In this document: positions 11,801-21,776 of the stretch, piece by piece | Layout of the letters: each line of letters starts with the position of its first letter | Numbering within the stretch: position 1 is the stretch's first letter | NCBI GenBank assembly: GCA_040285825.1 | Contig: JAUPSS010000002.1 | Span: 3,472,001 to 3,536,000, forward strand | DNA length: 64,000 nt | DNA from: Eukaryota sp. TZLM1-RC | Lineage: Eukaryota > Metamonada: BaSk clade | Reading direction: 5' to 3' | Notes under the pieces: generated by a model | What the model saw: only the letters and a program-made list of their open reading frames with translations | Told to the model about the DNA's origin: nothing | The model's database searches: none | Position numbers and translations under genes: made by a program

Positions 11801-12155
11801 TAATCCTCTTCTTGCAGGCGAAAAATATAAAATTGCTAAATATGCGAAACCCATTTCCTCGGTTAATGAAAATTCTCATGCCCAATATAATTTATGTCCA
11901 TTTGTTTTTTCTTTGCTTGGATCTCTAGGTAAGGCTGCTATGGCTTTCCTTGAGGATTTTGTTGTAGTTGTAAAGGAAAGAACTGGAAGAATTTTCAATC
12001 GTGTTTACTGGCAAAACAGGATTGTATTTTCTATTTTTAAGGGAATGGTAACACTAATTTCTGATTCACTATCTTCTTTTGGGAAATTTTCTGAATCTTT
12101 AGCGATTAATTGTTTTGATGTAGGGGAGGCAGGTTTTGAGGATGTGGAGTTTTAA
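8872..12155 (+). pseudogene. A-family retroelement protein: CCHC, zinc ribbon, RT, RLE endonuclease
   Basis: N-terminal frame 8872-9360: SDSDTDWN, Ser-rich segment, CCHC (CSKCGKVGHNIRKC), then the first ribbon pair with one Cys lost (HSCPFAKVPL) through a small deletion near 9350. Second frame 9394-10887: ribbon pair CYDC, FLRGRYGSG, GKAVGPSGISFDLLK, GVRPIAIGE, FNLDFKNAFNSV, GVKQGDPLGP, AYMDDISIIG. Later frames (10739-11083, 11107-11340, 11421-12155) carry the thumb, the knuckle CKCGKPLLFTHLLNC, and RLE residues RGDLVVPG and LDAMSID, ending FEDVEF. Breaks near 10790, 10885, 11030, 11325 and 11400 are one-base changes in T or A runs relative to copy A2. The element as a whole is probably, or was recently, functional. 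Confidence 0.85.
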
Positions 12156-12207
12156 TTGTGTATTTCATATTTGTTGTTGAATAAAAAATATTATATAAAA
12201 AAAAACA

Positions 12208-12549
12208 TTGGTCTATGAAAATTTTGACCTGCTTTCGTCTTCAGGTGTTAAACAAGGTGATCCACCTTGTTGATCCACCCAATGCGTCTCTTGTTTTCAA
12301 TAGAATTGGAAAAAAAGCCAAGGAATTTTTCAGTCCGTTTCAATTTGGAATCAAGACAATTGATGGTGCTTCTTCTGCTGCTCTTTCGTCGGATGTGTTT
12401 TTTAATTCTAGTGATTCTAATTACATCTTCAATTTAGATTTTAAGAATGCTTTCAATTCTGTATCTCGTTCTTCCATTTTACCTTTGCTGCAAAAGCATT
12501 TTCCTGAAGTTGAGTCTTTTTTCTATTCATTTTATGGAAAATCATCCAC
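12208..12549 (+). mobile_element. D-family fragments in scrambled order
   Basis: A later D segment (12208-12268, SSGVKQGDP region) precedes an earlier one (12283-12549, FNRIGKKAKEFFSPFQFGIKTIDG through FYSFYGKSST). They are joined by about 14 bases in which gatccac is repeated. The D sequence is interrupted at tcatccaca^cattgg, the point where the A copies on either side join it. An open frame (12215-12829) runs through both pieces into the next A copy. Confidence 0.65.
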
Positions 12550-14788
12550 ATCTTCCTATTTTCAAAATTTAATGTGTTTGAATTATGTTCCTCCGCATGA
12601 ATTGACTGCTGCCCGTTTAGTTGCTTTAGTTAAACCTGGTAAAGGTGACAAGCCTGATGGAGTTAGACCAATTGCTATTGGAGAGTCATTAACCAGATTG
12701 CTTTCTTCACTTATTTTCAACAGAATTTCTACTAAAGCAAGGGACTATTTGAAGCCTTTCCAATTTGGTATAAAAACTGTTGAAGGTGCTTCTGTTGCTT
12801 CAATGACTTCAGATGTTTTTTTTCAATAGTCAACAACATCAATATATTTTCAATTTGGATTTCAAAAATGCTTTCAATTCTGTGAAACGTGATTGTATTT
12901 TTGATGTGCTTCTTCATGATTTTCCTGAACTTTCTGCATATTTTTATTTATTTTATGGAAAAAAATCAGACTTAATTTTTGACTCCTTTACCCTTGAATC
13001 TTCTTCTGGTGTGAAACAAGGTGATCCTCTTGGCCCTTTGCTGTTTTGTTTGGCTATTCATAATATTATTAAAATGACACAACAAGATTTCCCTGATTTG
13101 CGTATTGTTGCCTATATGGATGACATTTCTATTATTGGTTCTTTTGAAAGCATTTCCAGGGTTTCTGAAGACATTGCGGCGAAATACAAAGAAATTGGTT
13201 TAGCTTTGAACCCATCTAAATGTCTCTTGATTGGTAGAGAAAAACAATCTTTGATGATTGGTGGAGCTCAGATTCCTTTTATCAATTATGACCAACAAGC
13301 TTTTAAGTTTCTTGGATGTTGGCTTGGCAATTTGGATGAAATTTATTCCCAGTTAAACAATTTATTGGAGAAGTTTGACAAGGATCTTAGTTATATCGCT
13401 GAATGTGACATTGAGAAACACATCAAATTTTTTATTTTAAAAATTTGTTATTCTGGAAAATTCACTCATATTTTAAGGTCAACTCCCCCTTCGGTATCTC
13501 TCAATTTTTGCAGATCTTTTAACAAACTTCGAGTCAAATTTTTTTCTTCTTTATTAGAAGTAAATGAATCTTTAATTCGAAGTCATGTATTTTGTTCAGC
13601 AGATTTGGGTGGAATTGGATTCACCAAATCTTCGATTCTGTGTAAATCAGCATTTTTGGGAGGTGGTAAAAATTTTGTTTTTGAATTTTCCAAAGGTTCC
13701 CTTTTGATGTTCATCTGATCAATGGTGAATCAAATTTTTACTTGAATCAACTGCAATTTGAATTAGAAAATTTGCCTAGTGATATCTGGATTCAGTGTTT
13801 TCCTCAAAACGTTCAAGAAATTCCCACTCGATCACTTCCAAATTTACGTTTTTGCTTGAAAAAGCTTCAGCTCCATCTGGTTAAATTATATGAAGGCTTG
13901 GATTATGAAGTAAGACTTGGCTTGGCCAAAACTAAAAATCCCGCTTTCGGTAATTTTTTAAAGGATATTCGTGATAGTTCTGCTGCTGCTTTAGTAACTC
14001 AAGTTCCCTCTGTTTATGGACTTTTGCTAAAAGACAATGAATGGCTTTTAAACATGCGTTTTCGTTGTTTTCTGTGGCCAAACAATTTGCCCAATCATTT
14101 AACTTGTAAATGTGGTAAACCTCTTTTGTTTACTCATCTTTTGAACTGTAAACATTTCATTACGTATAGAAGCAAAGTGCATAATAACGTCAGGGACCAA
14201 ATTTATGTAATGTGCAAATCATATCGTGTAGATTCCTTTTTAGAACCGCTGTTATCAAAATTAATTCTTGATGATCCCAATATTGATAGTACGCGTTACA
14301 ACAGAGCTTCTATGGGTTTGACTAGAGGTGATTTAGTTGTTCCTGGTTTAAATGGTAGTTTTACTATTTTGGACGCCATGTCTATTGACCCTTGTATTTC
14401 CTCTAACGAACATTTCATTAACTCGGATGTAAATAATCCTCTTCTTGCAGGCGAAAAATATAAAATTGCTAAATATGCGAAACCCATTTCCTCGGTTAAT
14501 GAAAATTCTCATGCCCAATATAATTTATGTCCATTTGTTTTTTCTTTGCTTGGATCTCTAGGTAAGGCTGCTATGGCTTTCCTTGAGGATTTTGTTGTAG
14601 TTGTAAAGGATAGAACTGGAAGAATTTTCAATCGTGTTTACTGGCAAAACAGGATTGTATTTTCTATTTTTAAGGGAATGGTAACACTAATTTCTGATTC
14701 ACTATCTTCTTTTGGGAAATTTTCTGAATCTTTAGCGATTAATTGTTTTGATGTAGGGGAGGCAGGTTTTGAGGATGTGGAGTTTTAA
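12550..14788 (+). pseudogene. A-family RT plus RLE endonuclease (copy A2)
   Basis: Three long frames: up to 12829 (RT fingers, VRPIAIGE, FQFGIKTVEG), 12813-13718 (LDFKNAFNSV, GVKQGDPLGP, YMDDISIIG, thumb, FLGGGKNFVFEF) and 13742-14788 (EIPTRSLPNL, knuckle CKCGKPLLFTHLLNC, RGDLVVPGLNGSF, LDAMSIDPC, FEDVEF). The break at 12825 is T8 where A1 has T6; the break near 13690 is a short deletion. RT and endonuclease motifs are all present. The N-terminal CCHC and zinc ribbon are absent through 5' truncation. Confidence 0.8.
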
Positions 14789-14822
14789 TTGTGTATTTCA
14801 TATTTGTTGTTGAATAAAAATT
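12550..14822 (+). mobile_element. A-family 5'-truncated copy A2, direct repeat of A1
   Basis: It starts within the RT finger region (SYFQNLMCLNYVPPHE) and runs to the A 3' UTR. Apart from homopolymer changes it differs from A1 at only a few bases (for example the codon after DPC, and KDRTG against KERTG). The left flank is D ending tcatccaca. Confidence 0.85.
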
Positions 14823-14823
14823 G

Positions 14824-15042
14824 AGTTTACTAAAAAAAATTTGCGGCAGGGTTTAGAAAAATTTTCATTTAAATTTTTTTCGAATGATTTTCCAGCATGG
14901 AGTGACAGGTGGGGAGAATGAGAACGATTGGTGGTTGAGGAGGTTGGTTTGTCAAGATCACGTTCGGTACTTTGTGCAGTCCAGTCAGTATCACTGAGAG
15001 TGTCTGACATTAAGACTGGAGGAATTCAATCGAACCGACAAT
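14824..15042 (-). pseudogene. N-terminal fragment of another RLE retroelement family
   Basis: A reverse frame starting at 15010 reads MSDTLSDTDWTAQ, then a Ser/His-rich stretch (SHSPHLSLHAGKSFEKN). The SDTDW start and Ser-rich tail match the N-termini of A and C in kind but not in sequence, so this is the start of a related family whose N-terminus is not otherwise seen here. Bases 15011-15042 may be its 5' UTR. The frame runs out near 14824. Confidence 0.45.
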
Positions 15043-16105
15043 AGGTAAATTATCAGGCCAGATAAAGGAACGAAATCTCATATTCAGAGTCCAAGCAGAA
15101 TCGGATAAGAGAGTACCATAAACTTGTGGAATTGTTGTTACTAAGGCAGAAGAAGTACTGTCGCACATATCTTGTAAAAGATTTGCAAAAGCGGGATTCT
15201 TTTTCTTGGCCAAGCCAAGTCTAACATCAAAATCCAAGCTTTCAAAAATCTTTGACAATTTTTGTTGAAGCTTTTTACAGCAAAACTGTAAATTAAATAG
15301 AGATCGGTTTGGAATTTCTTGAATTGATTGAGGAAAACATTTGGTCCAAATTTGTGGCGGTAATTTTTCAAGTTATCACATTATCACATTTATTTAATTG
15401 TAATAGATATATTTCCTATCGTTCTACGTTGCATGATGCAGTCAGAGATCAAATCCATGCAATGTGTAATTCCTATCATATTGAATCTTTTGTAGAACCT
15501 TTGTTGAGGTCTCTTGATATAAATGAAAGCGTAAGAGATTCAGAATATGGAAAACGACGTGCTGATGTTGTTGTGCCCTCGTTTGATGATGTCATGAATG
15601 TTGTTGATGTCGTAACAGTGGATGTATGCAAGAAAAATAAACTTGAAAAATGCTCAATCCGAAGTATCCCCCCTTGATGACTCCGAATTGTACAAACGGA
15701 AAAAGTATGCAAATCCTTTAAAAGAATTGAAACATGTTCGCCATGTAGATTACCAAATTTGCCCATTTGCTATATCATTGTATGGTCGTCTTGGAAAAAC
15801 TGCTTTGAATTTTATTGATGATTTTGAAAATCTTGTGAAAAAAAAATGAATAAGCGTTTTGATCGTCGCTTGTGGCTAAATCGTATTGTTTTTACTATTT
15901 TCAAATCAATTCCTAAAATGATTTCGAAAGCTTTAATGTCTGTCAGTGCACATTATGAAAACATTGCTGCTGTAAGGTTTGATGGTGTGGAAGCTTGTTT
16001 TGAAGATATTGACTTTTAGACTGTGGTTTTGAAAATAAATTAAAATTAAATTAAAAAAAAATTTTCAAGTTCACGAGATAACTCATACAAATAGGGACTA
16101 CAATT
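15043..16105 (-). mobile_element. B-family thumb fragment split by a C insertion
   Basis: B sequence at 15043-15374 (reverse frame 15010-15258: FESLDFDVRLGLAKKKNPAF, MRFRSFIWPDNLP) continues at 16062-16105 (tcacgagataactcat...ggggac). A C copy lies between. The duplicated target is ttttcaagtt (15365-15374 and 16062-16071). Confidence 0.8.
15375..16061 (+). mobile_element. C-family 5'-truncated insertion in B (TSD ttttcaagtt)
   Basis: It contains the C knuckle end (SHLFNCNRYISYRSTLHDAVRDQ), the RLE segment (RRADVVVPSFDD, VVDVVTVDVCK), the C-terminal block and FEDIDF with stop at 16017-16019, then the C 3' UTR and oligo-A. Frames are 15309-15677 and 15622-15849. Breaks near 15640 and 15842 involve runs of A. 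It shows that C was active after B had inserted here. Confidence 0.85.
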
Positions 16106-16167
16106 GGGGACAATTAATGTTTTGTTAGCGTTGAAAATAAAATGCTATTTCTGAAAAAAAATTTTAT
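16106..16167. other. Short unassigned spacer
   Basis: AT-rich sequence between the B fragment and the next C copy. No motif recognised. Confidence 0.3.
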
Positions 16168-16836
16168 AGGTTTTATGGTAATTCATCTGATTTAATTTTT
16201 TATTCCTTTAATCTTGATTCTTTATCAGGAGATAAGCAAGGAGACCCTTTAGGTCCTTTTTTTTGTCTTGCAATACACCCAAATTTGAAAAAAATAAAAG
16301 AAGACAATTCTGACCTTCAAGTGGTAGCCTACATGGATGACATTTCTTGTATTGGTCCAGAAAGTACAATTAATAGGGTTGCTAATGAAGCTGCTACATT
16401 ATACCAATCCATAGGTCTTGAGTTGAATGTTCAAAAATGTTTTTGTATTTCTAGGAAAGATGTTAAGTTAATAATTATTTCCCTTGAAGTTCCATATATT
16501 GATTATACTTCAACTAGTTTCTGCTTTCTTGGTTGCTATTTAGGTTCCGTTGAAAAGACACTTGATAGCCTTGAAAACTATTTAAATTCAATTAAAAAAG
16601 AGCTAGAAGTCGCAAAGACTCTTGAATTGGAAATACATCTTAAGTTTTTTCTTTTGAAAATTTGTTATGCTGGAAAAATTACTCATTTACTGCGATCATT
16701 GCCTCCATCCCTAACTTACATTTTTGTAGACAATTTAACAAAATACGTATTCAATTTTTGGCATATTTAATGTCTGTTGATCCATCAATTTTGAAAAATC
16801 ATATTTTTTCTGATGTTCAACTTGGCGGTGTTGGAT
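16168..16836 (+). pseudogene. C-family RT palm and thumb
   Basis: The frame 16285-16770 begins just after GVKQGDPLGP (changed here to GDKQGDPLGP) and carries VVAYMDDISCIGPES, FCFLGCYLGS and the start of the thumb (HLKFFLLKICYAGKITHLLR). One A is lost at about 16721, which breaks the frame. The frame upstream (FYGNSSDLI) is also C-family RT. Confidence 0.7.
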
Positions 16837-17752
16837 AAGTTAATTTATTGAATTTGCACACTTGATTAAATTAAATCATAACTAATGGGACGACTATCAT
16901 TAAACCAAGATTTCCTCTACAAAATCTTGATTTGCTTGCTGTCTAGCTAAAGCTTCTCTAATTCGATTGAAAAACCGCGGTAATCTATTAATAATGGCAA
17001 ATTGAATCCGTGAACGCCATAAAAAAATATCAAATCTTTTCATTGTTTTTTCTTTCACCATTTTTTGGAAGTCATCCAAAAAAGTTTCTGCTTCAACTGA
17101 TAATCTTCCATTTATCGAAAATGGAAAAGCAATAAAAACCAGCTGTGTATTTCTATCGATATTTGCATCTTCAATTTCTTTATCATATTTTCTATGTTTT
17201 TCTTTTGCTTTAAAATCCAGAGCAGCCACAGGATTAAGTTTTCTTCTGTGAACCAAAGTATCGTTTGCAACATTACATGAGACAAAGTCAACAATAGCTT
17301 CAGAATTATCAATCCAATCACAGTATACATCACCTCTATCATCAGAACCAAAATTATTCAGAGAAAGTGTTTCTTTCAGCAGGGGCTCTTTGATACACGA
17401 TATCCTTGCAGTTTGTGCCATATTGAAAACAGTGTCTCTAACAGCATCATGTAATGAAGAACGATAAGTTATCAATTTAGAGCAATTTAGAGCATGGCGC
17501 AAAGTGAGTTGAGGTGAATTCGAACAAATACATTTTTCTTTTGATAATAATTGGTTAATGGGGATGTTCAAATATAATCTCATTTTTGTTACAAATGCTT
17601 CATTAGTAGCACACAATCCAAATCTTCGTGGTACAATGGTTACAAAAAGTGAAGAATCTGACACCTTGTTTTCACAAACACCCTTTTCCAATAACAATGA
17701 GTGAAGATCTTGATTTAAAACAGCCGAGCTGCAAATATTATTAATAGTGAAT
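16837..17752 (-). mobile_element. E-family insertion in C (TSD cggtgttggat)
   Basis: A reverse, 5'-truncated E copy with its 3' UTR (aataaattaac side at 16837). The coding frame is 16900-17697 (265 codons): LFVTIVPRRFGLCATNEAFVTKMRLYLN, knuckle CICSNSPQLTLRHALNC, YRSSLHDAVRDT, RLE residues DDRGDVYCDW and VDFVSCNV, then FPFSINGRLSVEAETFLDDF and EEILV. Intact throughout, unlike the E copy at 60490. Confidence 0.9.
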
Positions 17753-17830
17753 CGGTGTTGGATTCAATTCATCAAAATATTTGACCAAAGCTGCATTTAT
17801 TGGTGGGGGAAAAAATTTTGTATTTGAATT

Positions 17831-19792
17831 TTTTTTTTAAAATATTTATTTTTATTCAACAACAAATATGAAATACACAATTAAAACTCCACATCCTCAA
17901 AACCTGCCTCCCCTACATCAAAACAATTAATCGCTAAAGATTCAGAAAATTTCCCAAAAGAAGATAGTGAATCAGAAATTAGTGTTACCATTCCCTTAAA
18001 AATAGAAAAATACAATCCTGTTTTGCCAGTAAACACGATTGAAAATTCTTCCAGTTCTTTCCTTTACAACTACAACAAAATCCTCAAGGAAAGCCATAGC
18101 AGCCTTACCTAGAGATCCAAGCAAAGAAAAAACAAATGGACATAAATTATATTGGGCATGAGAATTTTCATTAACCGAGGAAATGGGTTTCGCATATTTA
18201 GCAATTTTATATTTTTCGCCTGCAAGAAGAGGATTATTTACATCCGAGTTAATGAAATGTTCGTTAGAGGAATTACAAGGGTCAATAGACATGGCGTCCA
18301 AAATAGTAAAACTACCATTTAAACCAGGAACAACTAGATCACCTCTAGTCAAACCCATAGAAGCTCTGTTGTAACGCGTACTATCAATATTGGGATCATC
18401 AAGAATTAATTTTGATAACAGCGGTTCTAAAAAGGAATCTACACGATATGATTTGCACATTACATAAATTTGGTCCCTGACGTTATTATGCACTTTGCTT
18501 CTATACGTAATGAAATGTTTACAGTTCAAAAGATGAGTAAACAAAAGAGGTTTACCACATTTACAAGTTAAATGATTGGGCAAATTGTTTGGCCACAGAA
18601 AACAACGAAAACGCATGTTTAAAAGCCATTCATTGTCTTTTAGCAAAAGTCCATAAACAGAGGGAACTTGAGTTACTAAAGCAGCAGCAGAACTATCACG
18701 AATATCCTTTAAACAATTACCGAAAGCGGGATTTTTAGTTTTGGCCAAGCCAAGTCTTACTTCATAATCCAAGCCTTCATATAATTTAACCAGATGGTGC
18801 TGAAGCTTTTTCAAGCAAAAACGTAAATTTGGAAGTGATCGAGTGGGAATTTCTTGAACGTTTTGAGGAAAACACTGAATCCAGATATCACTAGGCAAAT
18901 TTTCTAATTCAAATTGCAGTTGATTCAAGTAAAAATTTGATTCACCATTGAACAGATGAACATCAAAAGGGAACCTTTGGAAAAATTCAAAAACAAAATT
19001 TTTACCACCTCCCAAAAATGCTGCTTTACACAGAATCGAAGATTTGGTGAATCCAATTCCACCCAAATCTGCTGAACAAAATACATGACTTCGAATTAAA
19101 GATTCATTTACTTCTAATAAAGAAGAAAAAAATTTGACTCGAAGTTTGTTAAAAGATCTGCAAAAATTGAGAGATACCGAAGGGGAGTTGACCTTAAAAT
19201 ATGAGTGAATTTTCCAGAATAACAAATTTTTAAAATAAAAAATTTGATGTGTTTCTCAATGTCACATTCAGCGATAAAACTAAGATCCTTGTCAAACTTC
19301 TCCAATAAATTGTTTAACTGGGAATAAATTTCATCCAAATTGCCAAGCCAACATCCAAGAAACTTAAAAGCTTGTTGGTCATAATTGATAAAAGGAATCT
19401 GAGCTCCACCAATCATCAAAGATTGTTTTTCTCTACCAATCAAGAGACATTTAGATGGTTTCAAAGCTAAACCAATTTCTTTGTATTTCGCCGCAATGTC
19501 TTCAGAAACCCTAGAAATGCTTTCAAAAGAACCAATAATAGAAATGTCATCCAAATAGGCAACAATACGCAAATCAGGGAAATCTTGTTGTGTCATTTTA
19601 ATAATATTATGAATAGCCAAACAAAACAGCAAAGGGCCAAGAGGATCACCTTGTTTCACACCAGAAGAAGATTCAAGGGTAAAGGAGTCAAAAATTAAGT
19701 CTGATTTTTTTCCATAAAATAAATAAAAATATGCAGAAAGTTCAGGAAAATCATGAAGAAGCACATCAAAAATACAATCACGTTTCACAGAA
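17831..19792 (-). mobile_element. A-family insertion in C (TSD ttgtatttgaatt)
   Basis: A reverse A copy from its T-rich (sense A-rich) tail at 17831 to a 5' truncation at 19792, with a 13-bp target duplication on both sides. The truncation falls within RT motif A (NSVKRD). Confidence 0.9.
17881..19792 (-). pseudogene. A-family RT (partial) plus RLE endonuclease
   Basis: Frames 19114-19788 and 17996-19225 (reverse) carry GVKQGDPLGP, AYLDD (the YMDD box with Met changed to Leu), the thumb, CKCGKPLLFTHLLNC, RGDLVVPGLNGSF and LDAMSIDPC. A run of A at about 18005 breaks the frame just before the C-terminus, whose stop is at 17881. RT motif A is cut off by truncation, so this copy cannot encode a working RT. 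Confidence 0.8.
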
Positions 19793-19953
19793 TTGTATTT
19801 GAATTCTCTAGAAGATATCCTTTTGCCGAAAATCTTCTTGAAACTACAAATAGCCTATTCCTCGATAACTTAAGAGAAGAAATTTCCAGATTATCTCCCA
19901 ACTTATAGCAATCATGTTTCCCCATATTCATTCAAGAAATTCCAGACAGAAGT

Positions 19954-21711
19954 TTGTATTCATTAAAATTTGCGTTGAAAAAGCTCCAACGACATCTTTT
20001 GAAAAAATTTGAAAGCCAGAATTTTATTGTTCGACTTAGCACGGCTAAGAAAGAAAATCCTGCTTTTGCAAATTTTTTGATTGATTTGAAGAACAGTTCA
20101 TCTGCAGTTTTGATAAATCAAATTCCCCATATTTATGGCCTATTTTTGAATGACGACCAATGGACCACTGCTATGAGAATGCGTTGTTATTTATGGCCTT
20201 GTTATTTGCCCAATGATTTGTTTTGTAAATGTGGAGCTAGTTTGACATTATCACATTTATTTAATTGCAATAGATTTATTTCCTATCGTTCTACGTTGCA
20301 TGGTGCAGTTAGAGATCAAATCCATGCAATGTGTAATTCCTATCATATTGAATCTTTTGTAGAACCTTTGCTGAGGTCTCTTGATATAAATGAAAGCGTA
20401 AGAGATTCAGAATATGGAAAACGACGTGCTGATGTTGTTGTGCCCTCGTTTGATGATGTCTTGAATGTTGTTGGTGTCGTAACAGTGGAAAATAATTTTA
20501 TTTTTAATCTCGACTTTAAAAATGCTTTTAATTCTGTAAAGCGAGAAGCAATTTTTGAAGTTATTAAATCTGATTTTCCTGAGCTATCGAGTTTTTTCTA
20601 CCATTTTTATGGGAAAGAATCAGATTTAATTTTTAATTCATTTGGTCTTAAATCATCTTCTGGAGTGAAGCAGGGAGATCCTTTAGGCCCATTATTGTTT
20701 TGTTTAGCTATTCACAAAACTTTAAATATCATTAAGCAAAAATACCCTTCTATAAAAATAGTTGCTTATATGGATGATATATCCTTGATTGGTTCATTTG
20801 ATTTACTAGAATTGGTTGCTCAAGAAATTGCCGATTCATATGAAAATATTGGGCTTCATCTTAATGCCAGCAAATGCCTTCTGATTGGCTCTTCTGCTCA
20901 AGACCTCGTGATAAACGATTCTATTGTCCCTTTTACTAATTATAGTAGTGATGCTTTTAAGTTCCTTGGTTGTTGGTTAGGAAATGTGCCTCAAATTCAG
21001 AATGAATTGCAAGTTATTTTGGAAAAAATGAAAATTGAACTTGATTCAATTTCTTCTTTATCAAACCTGATGGAATACGCCCAATTGCTGTTGGTGAATC
21101 TCTTTCTCGTTTGCTGGCATCAATTGTCTTCGATCGTGTCAAAAATATTTTCAATATGTTTTCAAAAATATTTTCAATATGTTTTCAATATGGCACAAAC
21201 TGCAAGGATATCGTGTATCAAAGAGCCCCTGCTGAAAGAAACACTTTCTCTGAATAATTTTGGTTCTGATGATAGAGGTGATGTATACTGTGATTGGATT
21301 GATAATTCTGAAGCTATTGTTGACTTTGTCTCATGTAATGTTGCAAACGATACTTTGGTTCACAGAAGAAAACTTAATCCTGTGGCTGCTCTGGATTTTA
21401 AAGCAAAAGAAAAACATAGAAAATATGATAAAGAAATTGAAGATGCAAATATCGATAGAAATACACAGCTGGTTTTTATTGCTTTTCCATTTTCGATAAA
21501 TGGAAGATTATCAGTTGAAGCAGAAACTTTTTTGGATGACTTCCAAAAAATGGTGAAAGAAAAAACAATGAAAAGATTTGATATTTTTTTATGGCGTTCA
21601 CGGATTCAATTTGCCATTATTAATAGATTACCGCGGTTTTTCAATCGAATTAGAGAAGCTTTAGCTAGACAGCAAGCAAATCAAGATTTTGTAGAGGAAA
21701 TCTTGGTTTAA
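19954..21711 (+). CDS. 585-codon chimeric open frame made of C, B and E pieces
   Basis: One uninterrupted frame joins four pieces. First: C thumb, knuckle (CKCGASLTLSHLFNC) and RLE start (RRADVVVPSFDD), 19954-20488. Second: B RT palm (NLDFKNAFNSVKRE, GVKQGDPLGP, YMDDISLIG), 20489-21060. Third: an upstream B RT segment read out of its normal frame, 21061-21143. Fourth: E knuckle-distal endonuclease and C-terminus (DDRGDVYCDW, VDFVSCNV, EEILV), 21180-21711. The domain order is endonuclease part, RT part, endonuclease part. No host promoter is visible. It may be chance, or a misassembly, but the lack of a stop over 1.75 kb is notable. Confidence 0.6.
   Translation: MYSLKFALKKLQRHLLKKFESQNFIVRLSTAKKENPAFANFLIDLKNSSSAVLINQIPHIYGLFLNDDQWTTAMRMRCYLWPCYLPNDLFCKCGASLTLSHLFNCNRFISYRSTLHGAVRDQIHAMCNSYHIESFVEPLLRSLDINESVRDSEYGKRRADVVVPSFDDVLNVVGVVTVENNFIFNLDFKNAFNSVKREAIFEVIKSDFPELSSFFYHFYGKESDLIFNSFGLKSSSGVKQGDPLGPLLFCLAIHKTLNIIKQKYPSIKIVAYMDDISLIGSFDLLELVAQEIADSYENIGLHLNASKCLLIGSSAQDLVINDSIVPFTNYSSDAFKFLGCWLGNVPQIQNELQVILEKMKIELDSISSLSNLMEYAQLLLVNLFLVCWHQLSSIVSKIFSICFQKYFQYVFNMAQTARISCIKEPLLKETLSLNNFGSDDRGDVYCDWIDNSEAIVDFVSCNVANDTLVHRRKLNPVAALDFKAKEKHRKYDKEIEDANIDRNTQLVFIAFPFSINGRLSVEAETFLDDFQKMVKEKTMKRFDIFLWRSRIQFAIINRLPRFFNRIREALARQQANQDFVEEILV
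20489..21060 (+). mobile_element. B-family RT palm segment joined to C
   Basis: It begins at the B sequence encoding NNFIFNLDFKNAFNSV and ends after DSISSL in the thumb. Neither junction shows a target duplication or tail, so deletion or template switching is more likely than simple insertion. Confidence 0.7.
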
Positions 21712-21776
21712 TGATAGTCGTCCCATTAGTTATGATTTAATTTAATCAAGTGTGCAAATTCAATAAATTAATGACT
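21144..21776 (+). mobile_element. E-family 5'-truncated insertion in B (TSD atcgtgtcaaa)
   Basis: The left edge holds aatattttcaatatgttttcaa twice in tandem (21144-21190) before E coding sequence (NMAQTARISC...) begins. The right edge is the usual E 3' UTR ending caataaatta. The 11-bp target duplication lies at 21133-21143 and 21777-21787. Confidence 0.85.

Larger units (their letters stand above)
8786..12207 (+). mobile_element. A-family full-length RLE retrotransposon (copy A1)
   Basis: This is the most complete element in the window: 5' UTR starting with T9-CTCCCTCCC, a coding region from 8872 to 12155, and a 3' UTR (ttgtgtatttcatatttgttgttgaataaaaa) with an A-rich tail to about 12207. 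Left flank is B, right flank is D (acattggtctatg). It is almost identical to copies at 12550, 17831, 30962, 35102 and 57581. Confidence 0.9.
16168..20488 (+). mobile_element. C-family copy split by E and A insertions
   Basis: C sequence runs 16168-16836, 17753-17830 and 19793-20488. Two insertions with clear duplications separate the pieces: cggtgttggat (16826-16836, 17753-17763) for E, and ttgtatttgaatt (17818-17830, 19793-19805) for A. The C copy ends abruptly at 20488 inside the RLE domain, where B sequence begins with no target duplication. Confidence 0.85.

Noticed and set aside
18183-18374. Forward frame opposite the A endonuclease (same peptide in reverse at 11663-11854 and 14296-14487)
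   Set aside because: Antisense shadow of the RGDLVVPG region in each A copy.
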